From contig NC_069126.1 of the NCBI RefSeq assembly GCF_026914265.1, positions 69,400,219 to 69,464,218 on the forward strand: 64,000 nt of DNA, read 5' to 3'. Shown piece after piece: positions 49,931-61,837 of this stretch (positions within the stretch are counted from its first letter, which is position 1; each line of letters starts with the position of its first letter). Below the pieces are notes generated by a model that saw nothing but the letters and a program-made list of their open reading frames with translations, was not told the origin of the DNA and did not search any database. Origin of the DNA: Mya arenaria. Its lineage: Eukaryota; Mollusca; Bivalvia; Myida; Myidae. The position numbers and the translations under genes were made by a program.

Positions 49931-50273
49931 GTAAGTTGAAAAAATACGCTAAAGCTTTATGTTAGGGTCAATTTTTGATTGAAAGGAATTAGACGGTTCA
50001 TCGATTATAAGTAAATTGTGTCAGAATTGATCTTAAATGACATTGTTAAATCATGAGTTATTATTATGATGTTCGAATATTGTTATTTTCAGATTTTTAC
50101 TTTCTTCTTATATTTAGAAACTAATAATTACAACTTGAAGCAGGTGCGAGTAAATCCTTGAATCCTATTGGATAACACAACCCATGTGACATTGACTCAT
50201 TTCTCCATGAAGCATTCGTGTTTGCAAATCAGCCTATTAATATTCATAACCGGACTACTTTAATTTTACAGCA

Positions 50274-50290
50274 TATGACGTCACGTCATA
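50274..50290. promoter_or_regulatory. 17-nt palindrome with a CRE (TGACGTCA)
   Basis: TATGACGTCACGTCATA is a perfect odd-length palindrome containing the CREB/ATF consensus TGACGTCA plus an overlapping half-site. It lies about 200 bases before the coding-like patch starting at 50488, so it may be the promoter of a decayed mobile element. Function is unproven. Confidence 0.3.
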
Positions 50291-50487
50291 GTAGGAAGGT
50301 GTCTACATTAGTTACCGCATCAAATATGTGTATTTTGCTTCTTAAAACAGTGTTTGGGGTTAAAATAAAGCAACAACTGAACAATATCCCTTTTAAAAAT
50401 ATTAATCTTGTTTTATTTTTTATTATTCATGACAAATTGATTGCGGTAAACAGGAAGCTGAAAGTTCGTCTGCAGCACAAAGTAAAT

Positions 50488-50780
50488 ATGGCGGAAGATC
50501 TGTCAGATTTCGACTTGTTTAAAGATCTTTTTGGTAGTTTGGAGTTATTTGAGTCGTAATTGTGTGAGAAAAGCGCAGCTGTCTCTGAGATTTCTCCAGA
50601 AATTGAAGAACTGATGAATATTCCTTTGATGATTTGCATGAAGTTACAAATAAAAATGATATTGAAAGTTTATATCAAGGTCAACAGCTTAATGAAAGTA
50701 ATGACATGCCAAACATTCATAAATATAAACAAATTAAAACAAATCAATACTGGTAAAAATATTGTCTTAGGCAAGGAATA
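50488..50780 (+). pseudogene. Unassigned decayed coding fragment (starts MAEDLSDFDLF)
   Basis: An ATG at 50488 lies in frame with MAEDLSDFDLFKDLFGSLEL, ending at TAA after ES. The continuation is coding-like but frame-shifted: EKSAAVSEISPEIEELM, then FDDLHEVTNKNDIESLYQGQ and HKYKQIKTNQYW. Acidic, low-complexity-free composition across three abutting frames suggests an old ORF with two small indels, perhaps the N-terminus of a transposon protein. I do not recognise the family. Confidence 0.3.
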
Positions 50781-51040
50781 ATGGAAGATACATTTCAGAT
50801 TTTAAACAAGTCGCCTTAACGTAAATATCTTACCAGAAAAGTGCTGTTAATCAATTTTGAAATGGAAAAATTAAGAGTCGTCAGCCATAACTCGTTGTTA
50901 CTAAATTTTGCTCCACGTGTCTCCAAGACGACATTGTTTTCATACGCATGGGAAGTCTACATACTACTTGGAGTTATCGAGTTATGAATTGCGGTTAATA
51001 GCACATTTTTATTTTTATTTTGGTAGTTGTAATTATAAGC

Positions 51041-51190
51041 ATTGAATATCTTTTTCTGCGTTTCATTGATGTATTAAAAGTCGGAAAAATAACCTTATTT
51101 ATACATAAAGACCTTCGGTATTTATGCAAATAACGTGTAATTTTTCCGACACTTCATACATCAATGAAACGCGGAAAAATAATATTCAAT
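51041..51190. mobile_element. Hairpin (foldback) element, 150 bp
   Basis: The left end, ATTGAATATCTTTTTCTGCG, with TTTCATTGATGTAT and GTCGGAAAAAT, pairs with the right end running ATTTTTCCGACACTTC to GCGGAAAAATAATATTCAAT. The arms are about 52 bp with a few mismatches around a 45-bp centre. No ORF. Probably a non-autonomous DNA element. Confidence 0.7.
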
Positions 51191-52044
51191 TTTTAACAAA
51201 AGCGATTAAAGTTAACAATCTTGAATAATTCAGTGCGTAGGTAATTTCATATACGTTTTATCAGTCCTAAAAACAAAAACAAAAGAAAACTACTGGAAAA
51301 AAGACAAATAGTCAACATTTTAAATTCCGTTTAGAGGCACACGGTTTACCTAGAATAAAAATAAGACCATATTTGTCCGCGTTCTGTTTTTATTTTTAAG
51401 TAGCCTATTGTGTAACATTCTGGATAACGATGGTGATAGTTCAAAGCTTGTAATTGAAATGCTATAAGTCAAATAATTTCAATTAAGTTGCTGAAACTAC
51501 TCGTACGATTAACAAACTAAAAAAATGATTCTTATAAATGAAGAACACTCAAAGGCATATGCTAATGCACAGTGCTGTTCGTCTGTCTGGCCGTTGATTT
51601 CCTATCAAATTGTTAATAATTACATCATAAGTTGGAATTGACAAATACTCGTAGATGACTCTTCTTCACTTTTGTGCCAACTGGTAAAGACTGCCAAGGA
51701 CACACTTAAGTTTAACATAAAAGATACCTACCTATAAGTTACACACTGAGCACAGTTTCTTGGAAATTATCATGTTTAAGTTGGTCAAGACGTTGAAAAG
51801 AAATAGTCTTTGATCAAGAAATTTACTTAAGCAATTTACTCTAAAAATAGTGAACTTAATTGTTTATTGCCTATTTAATAGTCTTTAAAAGAAAATATAA
51901 AAAAAATCATAATTTGAAAGTCGAAATATTTTTACTTTTTATTTACCTGATACTATTGATTTTGACTCAAGTCGGTAAAACAATTATAATTTTTGAGAAA
52001 CCCTCCTTATTGATTTTTAGATTAGAAGTATCTTCCATGGCTGA

Positions 52045-52158
52045 GAGTGTAAGATAGGTTCATCCCGACTCGAGCGCAGGGTGTTTTGCGGAAACGAGGT
52101 TTACCGAGTTTCCGCAAAACACCCTGCGCGAGGGTTGGGATGAACCTATCTTACACGA
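52045..52158. mobile_element. Hairpin (foldback) element, about 110 bp
   Basis: Arms of about 48 bp (GTGTAAGATAGGTTCATCCC to TTTTGCGGAAAC, and its reverse complement ending CTATCTTACAC) surround a 13-bp loop. Pairing is near perfect except for one bulge around ACTCGAGCGC/GCGCGAGGGT. It is markedly GC-richer than its surroundings. I recognise this as a bivalve-type repetitive hairpin. Confidence 0.75.
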
Positions 52159-53523
52159 GCAGCTATGGTACTAGATGCTTTTTCTCCAACCTCAGTTCAA
52201 CAAAATTAAGTAAAAATTTGTTTTTTGCTGGAACTTTTTTGTGCGTAGTGAAAATAAATACGTATGCATATGTAATAATTCGTGGTTGTCATGGATTTGC
52301 TCGCAGTGATTCAGGTTATGTTACTAGTCAAATAGGCATTTAAATAGTTCGGAGGAGAGTGGAGCATTATTTCTTAAAATATGCGTAAAAACTTTTTTAT
52401 GGTGACATTTGAAGCGAGAAATAGTTAATTAGCATTCTAAATATGGCCACAAGACAAGGTTTCTATGATGCTACAGACGACTGTCGTCAACAAGGGAGGT
52501 AATTACAATGTGGCGACAATTAAAAAGGAGTTCCATACGGGCATTTTATCTTCGCCCGTGGGCAAGATAAGAATTTCTAGCATGGTTAAATTATTGGATC
52601 TACTTATCTGAGGTGGGAGAAAACATGTTCCAGCTTAATGACCTTTAGATATTGAAATAATATCAAATCCCACTGTGTGTGATCTTCGATAGTCATAGAT
52701 AGTCACAACCGTTGAGAGGTTTTCAATTATGTTTAATCATGTTCAAAACCAAAATGGTCTTTGTTCGTCTAAGTTAGGTACTCAACAGGCGTGCAATCGT
52801 TTTACAAGACTAACGTTGTTGTCCAACTGTCAAACGAATAAATATCAATAGTCGCACGCATAGTAGTTAAATAACTGATGACACTGACTGGCAAGAGCTG
52901 TATTTATAGACGATTGTATATTGTTACGACCAGTCGTAACCAGTAATGAACAATCAGGTGGCCAGTCATGACTAATTTTGCGACTAGATTTTGACATACG
53001 TATGAAGTCATGGGTGATCAAACAAAACATACCTTGCGATCAATCGTGGTGTCTGTTTCTAAAGGTCGCAGACCAGTCGAGAACTTGTCCTATTATGAGA
53101 CTGTTTTGATTTCATAATAGATCAGTACACTACTCAATATTCTAAAACCGTATACTAAATTGATTTTACTAAGAGATATGTTTTTGCTTAATAAAAAACA
53201 TCAGTTCAAAACTTGATTGGCAGTACCGATTTCTGGAACAAAAGTGTCAGATTATCACTGTTTGTCGTCCATGTAGTGCAGCAGTCCGTAAGAAGCAACG
53301 TCTTACAAGCTATAACAAAACTGTGATATTTAAATGTGCAATTATGAATCCATACGCACTTATAAATGACTACATCAACCCAACAAACGTATAGGCCTAA
53401 TTTTTTGAAGGTGATTGGTGATACGGAAATAGTATATTTATGACTTTCGTAGTCTTTTTTAGGTTTTAAATATCTGAATTGATATGCCAGTGTTGTATTC
53501 CTTATTCCTCACATTATTTACAG

Positions 53524-53814
53524 ACGGACCAGATACACCTGTGTGCACATCAAACAACATCAACGTTTCGTCTTTAATGAGGGTTATTGTTGGCAGCACG
53601 TTCTCAATATTCTGCACAGCTGACAGTGAACCATCGCCGTCAAGATATGTACTATCTGGACCAGGTGTAAATAACACGGAGCTGCAATTAACCGGCATAA
53701 AGAGAATACAGGCAGGATCGTACACTGTAGAAGTCAGTAACAATATGTCAGCAACTGGGAGTGAAAGCCCGGTTACTGGTCGAAACTCGTCCAAATTTAA
53801 CATCGATATATTGT
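53524..53814 (+). CDS. Gene R exon 4: Ig domain 3 (atypical)
   Basis: A 291-bp phase 1-1 exon; acceptor TTTACAG, donor GTAAGTAG. The 97 residues begin (Y)GPDTPVCTSNNINVSS and contain STFSIFCTADSEPSPS (B Cys). The C strand RYVLSGPG has no Trp, and the F strand AGSYTVEVSNN has Val where the Cys should be. The canonical disulfide is therefore absent; VCTS and FCTA near the N-terminus and the terminal DILC may pair differently. Many Asn-x-Ser/Thr sites are visible (NVS, NNT, NMS, NSS). No counterpart in gene L. Confidence 0.8.
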
Positions 53815-55735
53815 GTAAGTAGGTGATGCCAAATAACGAGGTTGATTTAATATGACAGCTGATATGTTGAAATCATGTCTATGGTAAGCGTATATAACAG
53901 GCCAGGATTAAAGAAGTTTGTTTCCCCCTTATTACGACGAGTAAGATCGAGTGTGGGTCTGTTAATCGGTCGTTCGTAAGTTGTCTTTATTTAATTTTCT
54001 AGAATAGTGACAACTTTTTCGTGTTGGCAGCATAGTTCTATGTGTTTTTGAATTAATTGCTGTTGTTGCTTTTCTCAACTGAGATAAACAGACAACGAGA
54101 AAACAAACGGCTTAATTTACAAAGTTGCGTAAACATGTTTATTTATAGAGACCAAGTATTATTATTAAAGAACCTTATTTTTTCGATTAAATTCAAACGT
54201 GATTTGTCTTTTTCAGTAGTAGTTCATGACTAAAAAGCTTTTTTGTGTATACTAGATCTTCTTTTTTACGATGCCTTCAATACGACAAATGATCACTAGA
54301 AATTTGTTTTATTGGCTTATTTTGAATATCTTTAAACTGTAAGCAAACAAACGCCGCGCGGTCAATTGGCCTTACACAGGTGTAGTTTACAATATCAAGA
54401 ACAACTGTGACCGATGAAAAGCGGGTTGTCGCATTCACCACCTAGATCTGTAATTTTACCATGTACTTGGGAATTTTGTTATAACAAGTACTCACTATCA
54501 GAAGCCAAGTTACCGCTTGCAAGACCCATGTCGGTAGATCAAGAACACTGAAAGTCATTAATGAAATTTCGTTGTTTTGTGATACGGTAGAATTTAACTT
54601 GTCCGCGCTAAATCTTGTCAATGCATTTCGGGAATATAAACTTACTTGAAACAATATTTTAAGATCCGAAGACAGCATGTGAACCCGTATTCGAAATTCA
54701 AACGTCAATACCACTTTTTGGTGACATAATAAACCTATTTTCATAGCCGGCATCAAATTGCCAGCACTTACATTCTTAATCAAAGAAGTCTGAAAATCAC
54801 TATTATTTGCATATTAATTAACAATAGCATATTTTTATTTAACAACCTTTCACTGATTCAGCATTTCTATTTCAAAACAAAGTTATTTTGTTGTTGTAAC
54901 ATTTCAAAATAAATGTAGCCTATAATAGTATAAGAAATGGCAATTTGAAATCAAAATTTAATTGGTATATTCTGAATCAGACGGGCACAATTTGTAAATT
55001 CTGACAGTACCAGAGTGTTTTCATCTGCTAAATCTCAATATATAATTATGTCCACAAGCTTTGTCAGCGATTTTAACATTTTAATGAGTTAAACATATAT
55101 TCTGGACGTGGAAGGTCATTTGTTATGGCGTCCTCGAGAGTGACAACTATTAGGACGACTCATTCCGAAAAAGTATTGTTTTCTTATTTGTGATATTCAC
55201 CTAGAATAGTATCATTGATTATATTCATTGATAAAGTAAAATTTCTTTGAGCTATTAATAAATGGTGTGGCTGCAATTGCGCATCATACAATTGCATTAG
55301 TAAATGAATAACACAAAGAAGCCAAACAATCTCATGTGGCAGGAACACTGTTCCCCATGTGTGCTCAAAACGCAGGGACTTTATTCACCAGCGTTGGTTA
55401 AAGGACACATAAGAAACGAAGCAATTTATAAGACCAAGTAACAAAGGAGATCAATTATGAGTTTTTTTTGGGCAAAACATGAATGTATGTGAATAATTTA
55501 TTCATGAAAAAATATATTTATTTTTGTGTACATACGTTGATTAGTGACCTTATCAGGTTACTACACGCTTTATCTACACATATACACTTGTGCATAGGAT
55601 TGAGTGAATGTGTAGTACTAAAGAAAGGAAGAACTTTGCTAGTCAACGTCAATAATTCAATGGAATCAGTACTCGTTTAACCGTATAGCAGTTTCAAATA
55701 CATGTATTGCGGTTGAGTTCAATGTTTATATTCAG
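53815..55735 (+). other. Gene R intron 4
   Basis: About 1.9 kb, AT-rich. A 113-codon open stretch on the minus strand (54442-54783) has no recognisable domain. No repeat recognised. Confidence 0.5.
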
Positions 55736-56029
55736 ACACGCCGTCTGTGCCAACCATACGTGTAGATGGTAAAGCAGTACAAGGCACGGTGAAAATCATC
55801 GAAGGAAATAGCAAGGTGTTCAACTGCAGCACTGAGAGCAATCCAGCGAGCAACTACAGCTGGACGTACCCACGTGGGTCTGGTTCTAACAGTGTATTGC
55901 AAGTTAACGATTTCAAACATGGACCAGACGACGGGGTCTACACGTGCACCGCTCAAAACAGATTGGAACCATCGTTCGGCAGTTTCAAAAATGGGTTGAA
56001 TATGACTACTATTACAGTCAATGTCCTGT
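55736..56029 (+). CDS. Gene R exon 5: Ig domain 4
   Basis: A 294-bp phase 1-1 exon; acceptor TATATTCAG, donor GTAAGTAC. The 98 residues show a canonical C2-type pattern: GNSKVFNCSTESNP (B Cys), NYSWTYPRG (Trp), GPDDGVYTCTAQN (F strand D-G-x-Y-x-C), ending ITVNVLC. It resembles the nephrin/CD22-type C2 domains of molluscan IgSF proteins. No counterpart in gene L. Confidence 0.9.
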
Positions 56030-57866
56030 GTAAGTACTTTTCTTTGTTTGCATACATGTTTTATTAGTACGACAAAAGAAATACTACAATTTTTAATTCC
56101 CTGGATGTTGTTTTCTTTCTTTGAAGAGCAAGCTTTTAATGATACTATCAATACAATCTAGTTTTGCTCATCCTGCTGATATTGAAAAATACACTTGCTC
56201 TTTAAGCATTCGGATATGAACTATTTTTTTTATTTATTACAATAAGAGTTGTTCAACAACGGTAACCTAGTAAAATAGTATTAATGTGTTAAATGTTTTA
56301 ATAGGTAATGGTTGATTAATTGCACTTAATATTAACATATACATATGCCTGTACCACAAGAAGCGGAACATGCACACAATCTGGTTTCCAAACATAGGAC
56401 AATGAACAATCGGAAAGTAAGGGAAATTAGTAAAATAATTAAACAATCGAAGATTTCGCACGTATTGTTCAGCGATTGATGCGCTATAACCGGCTAAATA
56501 TACAAAACTCTATAACTAAATTTCAATTTTAAACATTTTCATTAATTAAATTCGTCTGCATAGCAAGCTGTTATATTGTCAACATATTGCATTTAAAAGA
56601 TGCATTAAGCTACTGCTGAAATAAAAAATAACTCTCAGCAACAAACGAATACATACAATTTCATTGTGTTTTTCAAGTCACTATTGAGTCAAGAAATTTC
56701 ATATTATTGCAGCGATGCTTTATGCATCTCTTAAATGCATAAAAAAATTATATGTTGTCAGTATATTACGCAACCATAGTTTTAAATGAATATTATACTT
56801 CGACTTTTTATAATTGCTACAACTCTTATATGTATTTCTGAATGCCGTTATGAATGGATCATTGTTGCTTTTTTTTGGCGGGGGGGATGTATGAAAACAA
56901 GTTCATATTTCGTTAAAAAATAGATTATAAAGACGTTGCTGTTAAAATATGCAACTCCATTGTTACAGCAATGAATTCAAAATTGGTGAAAAGGAAAGTT
57001 TGAACCATTCTGTAAAGATGCTGTGTTTTAAGTGACACTTCTGGAGCACATATGTACACACTATGGCAAGCAAACGTAAATTATAATGTAAAAATATAAA
57101 ATATTATTGATTAAAACATGAAACACCCTATTGTGGATGTATGAAAAGGCTTAGGTACCTTGGGACTTGGGTATTATTGGGACTTGGCATATACAAAACT
57201 AGTTTTCGTTTAAGCACGTTCATTAAACAATTGTCAGCCTGATTAAGTTCTTTGTTGAATTTCAAGAACAAAAGCTTCATTCATAATACCAGATCTTGCT
57301 TGTCTAACCCCATTTAAAAATGACAGCCCTGGCATTTCCGAGAGCACAATTGCCTTTGAACGGGGACACACAGCTACAGTTGCCTGTGCCTATCCTTGTA
57401 TATTTGAACATAAGCAAATGCATTAGCCAAAGTAAAAGGTGATGCTTTGTAATGTAAAATGATTTAAAAGTAGATAAATGATTTATTTCATACAATATCG
57501 TTGATGTTTTCCGAAGGCGTTTGAACACAAAAACATAATGTGTTTGCGATATTTTACCTTAGGATCAAATGATTATCCTTGTATTATGACAGGTTTCCAT
57601 ATCCTGGTAGAACAGTTGCATGGTATCTTTATAGAACACAAAGATAAACATATATTTGTATTCTTAATTCTTAAAAGTAGTGTCTTAAATAATTGATATT
57701 TTGACTTCTTAAGATAATATTGACATGTAAAAACACCATTTAAAACTGTGTCCGTGATCGAATAATCATACAAGGAATGGAAGTTCATATGGTGAAAGGT
57801 TTAATGTAAAATCAGAAGTATACCGAATTTAATTGTTTTTTATGTATTGTTTTGTGTATTTTATAG
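56030..57866 (+). other. Gene R intron 5
   Basis: About 1.84 kb. One short stretch at 57302-57424 translates as GISESTIAFERGHTATVAC and resembles an Ig B strand, but it stops soon after and has no downstream F strand. At most it is a decayed exon. Otherwise AT-rich. Confidence 0.45.
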
Positions 57867-58157
57867 ATGGCCCGAAAGTGATTACTTTACAAGACAACAG
57901 CGTTGTTCGAGGGAAGAAGTTTGAATATCGATGTTTATATGAGCCGGGTAATTCTTCCTCTATGTCCTTCGAGTGGACAAGATCCGGAACTACCGCACAC
58001 TGGACCAATCAGATAACACAAAATTTGACTATTCCAAACGTTCAGCGCAGTGACGAGGCCAATTACACGTGCAAAGTGTCAGGTGTTCTCGAGGAACCGT
58101 TGACATTAGAAACGATGGTAAAAAACGACACTGCAACGTTTCATCTAGACGTCATGT
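57867..58157 (+). CDS. Gene R exon 6: Ig domain 5
   Basis: A 291-bp phase 1-1 exon; acceptor ATTTTATAG, donor GTTAGTAT (a GTTAG donor, weaker than its siblings). The 97 residues contain FEYRCLYEPGN (B Cys), MSFEWTRSG (Trp) and NVQRSDEANYTCKVSGV (F strand), ending FHLDVMC. It aligns ungapped with gene L exon 20096-20386. The first bases of the following intron are also alike. Confidence 0.9.
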
Positions 58158-59352
58158 GTTAGTATACATTCTCACTTACCTCCTATAATATTACCTGATA
58201 CTTACTGATGTAATCAGCAAATAACACATGTTTGATCATGCTACATTTTGCTACATTTTCCCAAAATAGCCTACTTACCAATTTCTTACCTGTTTCATAG
58301 AATTGACATCCCGGTGTTGTAAATGTGATTTTAATTCAGTTGTGCAGCTTACTTTCCATAGACATAACCTCATAATTTTGAACATGCAAATGAGCTTTAA
58401 AAGATCTTACGGGCAAAAGCCGTTTCAAGGACCAAAAATAAATAAATTAAAAACAATAAAATATTTTAGTGAGTTTTGAGGCTATTATTACAGCAAAAGA
58501 TTTTATGAGGTTTTCAATCAAAAAGTATTAACTTTTTTTCACAAATATCTTAAAACGAAATTAAATCCTTTTTGTGTCAATTGTCCGTACTACCAAATCA
58601 ACAATGTCTTGAGGCTTTGTGGTGATTGCAGATATTTAAGGACAGATGCTTGCATTTTTGTGACAAAGAAATGAATTCAATCCACTATTTTTCCTTCTGT
58701 TTTTTTAATATATTTCTTATTTGTAAATGTATCAACAAGAATCCACAAGACATTGTTGATTAGGTAGTATATGGCATTTTGAAACGAAATCAAAGATATT
58801 TTGTCGGCAGACTTTTCCGAAGAAATGTGAAGTTTTTTATCCAAAGTTTCATAACATGTTCTTTCGTTAAATTTTGCAACTCCTTACTTCCCCAAAACAT
58901 GTCACGGGGAATGTATGATTTTACTCGAGAGAGAAGGTCGTTTCCCATAACAAAATAAATCAAGAACTTTAGTTCTTCCCCCACCCACTTTTGCACTGTC
59001 GACAAGTGGACAAAAGGGTCTTATACAGCTCTGTTATAATTGATACGCCTTGTTCGTCTGTTTTAAATATGTTTTCTAACTCTCAATGGACAGTCTGCAT
59101 ATTCCGAGACATAACGGATGTTAATTACATAACAGAAGCATCAACAGATTTAAATGTACAAGTGTATATTTCATGTTTATATAAAAGACCCACTCCTATT
59201 GATTTAGAACTTGCACGTAGTCATGATGTTTTGTCCAGATATTGATGCAATATTTTCGAATGAAACAAAATAATATCAATGTTGTTCAGTGAACAATCAC
59301 ATATTGGTACTCGCTCGTGTTTTTGTCAAATGCATCTTTTTGTGAATGACAA

Positions 59353-59530
59353 AATAAAGTGTGGGGAATCATAAGGAGTGTTAAAACTGAGATTCTTCAA
59401 GCTCAATCCCTTAAGAAAATGTTGATATTTGCTGAAATATCATTTTTGAAGACTACAATTTTGATATAAACGTTCACAGCTGTGTTGTTGCGTAATTGGC
59501 TGATTGACATAATCACGTGATTTTATCAAT
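59353..59530. repeat. Dispersed repeat, copy 2 (homologous to 7715-7905)
   Basis: Shares AAATAAAGTGTGG, AATCATAAGG, TTGATATTTGCT and TTGCGTAATTGGCTGATTG-like phrases, in the same order, with the copy at 7.7 kb. The two copies have the same orientation although the host genes are on opposite strands. Confidence 0.6.
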
Positions 59531-59859
59531 GTATGCTTAACATGTGAAAATGTCAAAAAACTTTCCTGAAACTCCTTATAGTCTTGTGATTAGCTGATGA
59601 TTACAAATGCTTATTTTTCTTGACTTTACCGGCATGGGTACGCACAACTAAAACCAACAAACTGTTTGTACTGCAACTGTATTTCTCTGCAATTGCGTTA
59701 TCATAGAGTCTGCGGTAAATAATAGTTAAAGAAGTATTTTTAGATGCACAAACGGGAAAACTATTTGTATACAAAGCAACATAAAATGTTAGTTATTCAG
59801 AAAGTCACGTGATAAGCAAATTCCGTAATGCCGCTATGGCACTATAAATATATATATAT

Positions 59860-60038
59860 AAATGAGTTGATTGGAGAAAAGGACAAAACAAACACATTCG
59901 GCATTTAAATGAAATGATTGAAAATCAATTTCGGATTATAATATATATGTATACCATTTTAATCCGAAATTGATATTCAATCATTTCATTTAAATGCCGA
60001 ATGAGTTTGTTTTGTCCTTTTCTCCAATCAACTCATTT
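59860..60038. mobile_element. Long hairpin (foldback) element, about 179 bp
   Basis: The left arm from AAATGAGTTGATTGGAGAAA to TTTCGGATTA (about 78 bp) pairs with the right arm from AATCCGAAATTGAT to TCTCCAATCAACTCATTT. The loop is about 20 bp of TA-rich sequence. Arm identity is very high, suggesting a recent insertion or ongoing arm correction. Confidence 0.8.
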
Positions 60039-60182
60039 TTATACCAGGTAACGCGCATATGGCCCAGTATACTGTGCAGTTTACATATGTGTAATGAAAC
60101 TGTAATTGCCTCTTAACATTTTGCTAAACTGATAATATTTACACCTCAACTTCCATCCCTTAAATGAACTGCCTTTCGGCAA

Positions 60183-60208
60183 TTGCGTTCATCAATCGAT
60201 GAACGCAA
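60183..60208. repeat. Short perfect inverted repeat
   Basis: TTGCGTTCATC and its reverse complement GATGAACGCAA flank a 4-base loop. The surrounding text (CTTAAATGAAC, CAATTGCGTTCAT) is shared with the hairpin at 60524-60680, so this is probably a rearranged relative of that element. Confidence 0.5.
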
Positions 60209-60523
60209 CATCTTCGGATATGTTCGGATCGTAATTCATTGCATAACAATATAGATGAGAGCTATTGATCTTGTTATTGGTTGTATTGTGTCAGCAGCTC
60301 CCGTAAAATATAGATCAACATTTTAGAAAGTGTTAGTTTATTATATTTTAAATATATTGGTGCCAGAAGTGTTTCAATTTTACGTTTTAAAGTGTTTCCG
60401 GTTATAGTCGGATCGTTCTATTTACAGAATGGGTAAGAACGGATTACTGAAAGGTTTTCTTAAATGAAATGAAGTATTCTTTTAACAATTCTTGATTGAA
60501 ATAATGAACTATTGGGGTAAATA

Positions 60524-60680
60524 TAAGGAATGAATTGTGGGGTTGATGTCATAATCGGGGTTATGAACGCAATTGGGTTGGTCAAAGTACGCGTGGAGTC
60601 CTTCGGACTCCACACACATTGACCAACCCAATTGCGTTCATACCCCGATATTGACATCCACCCCGCAATTCATTCCTTAA
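60524..60680. mobile_element. Near-perfect hairpin element with TTCG centre, about 157 bp
   Basis: Arms of about 77 bp run from AAGGAATGAATTG inward through GAACGCAATTGGGTTGGTCA to GTGGAGTCC. They meet at a central TTCG-type turn (GTGGAGTCCTTCGGACTCCAC, 60593-60613, split here as GTGGAGTCC and GGACTCCAC around CTT). There are a few arm mismatches (for example TGTGGGGTTGATGTC versus GACATCCACCCCGC). The structure would fold into an almost continuous stem in RNA. No ORF of its own. Confidence 0.8.
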
Positions 60681-61837
60681 ATGAACAAACATCAGAACGT
60701 CAGTAGAAGTATTCCTGACGTTATGTGCAATGTTGACGTCATTTGAACGTTTTATGCGAAAATAAACAAGTACCATTCAATACTAGTTACAACGTTCAGA
60801 GTATATTAAATGGCGTCATCAGATCGTATTGAATCTGGAGAACTTATTTAGTTTTGTAATGAACTAGGGAAAATGCTGACACAAACTTACTACATGATAC
60901 AGACTAATAGCGTTATCAACAATTGTTGTCGCCCACTGATTTTTGATTGACACCGCGACGACAGGGACAGCCTTGAAAATGACGAGGGTAGAGGATGGAA
61001 GTAGAAATACGGTACGACTTTGCTGACGCACTAGCAAAGGACTGACGGTTAAAGGTTATAGAATGAGAGATGTTCGGTGTCGGCTTGAGAACAATTCATA
61101 GATTATTTATTAAAAGTAACTTTTGGTTTTGTTGCATTTTGTAATTGCGATAAATTCTCTTTATATTCCATGTCTCTGAGTCAATCTTGCTAACCAGAAT
61201 AATTGCAGTGTACGCCTAGCTATCACTCTATATCGATTACAGTTGTGTATATATGATTGTATTTTTTTGTCCTTATTTCACAAAATTATGAAAGTATACT
61301 ATTCGAACAATAATCTAATATCTAAATACATGTCGTTAAAATAATAATTATAGAGGGAAACACTCGAAACTTACAACACATAATGTCCCTAGCAATGTGT
61401 TAGTATTAGTTAGATATAATATAATATTTGGCAAATATTGTAACTTTCTTTGACAATAAAACATACACGTTAAGATCAGTATCAAACCAACATCTTGTCT
61501 AACAGATAACACTTCGTACTAAATACCTGGAAACATCATTCACAAATTATAGCAAAAATATATGGAAACACTTTTCTTTACATATACGTACCTTGAAACC
61601 CCTTCAAAGGTTCAAATGATATTATAAGCTTCATTAATTGTGTAAATGATAAGTTATTTTACGTTGTCTTTAACATATGTATATGTTTAATCTATAGGCA
61701 TGTCCTTTGAGTGTCTGTCAGTGAAAGTTTAAGTATGAGTGCATTAATTAACAGAATGTTTAATAGTTTTATATGTAATTGTATATTTCCAGTTTGAACA
61801 TTGACGTATGACCTGAGAATAAGAATAATGATTTTTA

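Larger units (their letters stand above)
49931..53523 (+). other. Gene R intron 3
   Basis: About 3.6 kb with a CRE-like palindrome (50274-50290), a coding-like patch (50488-50780) and two hairpin elements (51041-51190 and 52045-52158). No Ig exon recognised. Confidence 0.6.

Noticed and set aside
54442..54783. 113-codon minus-strand ORF in gene R intron 4
   Set aside because: No recognisable motif, it starts in random-looking sequence and contains no splice logic; probably chance.
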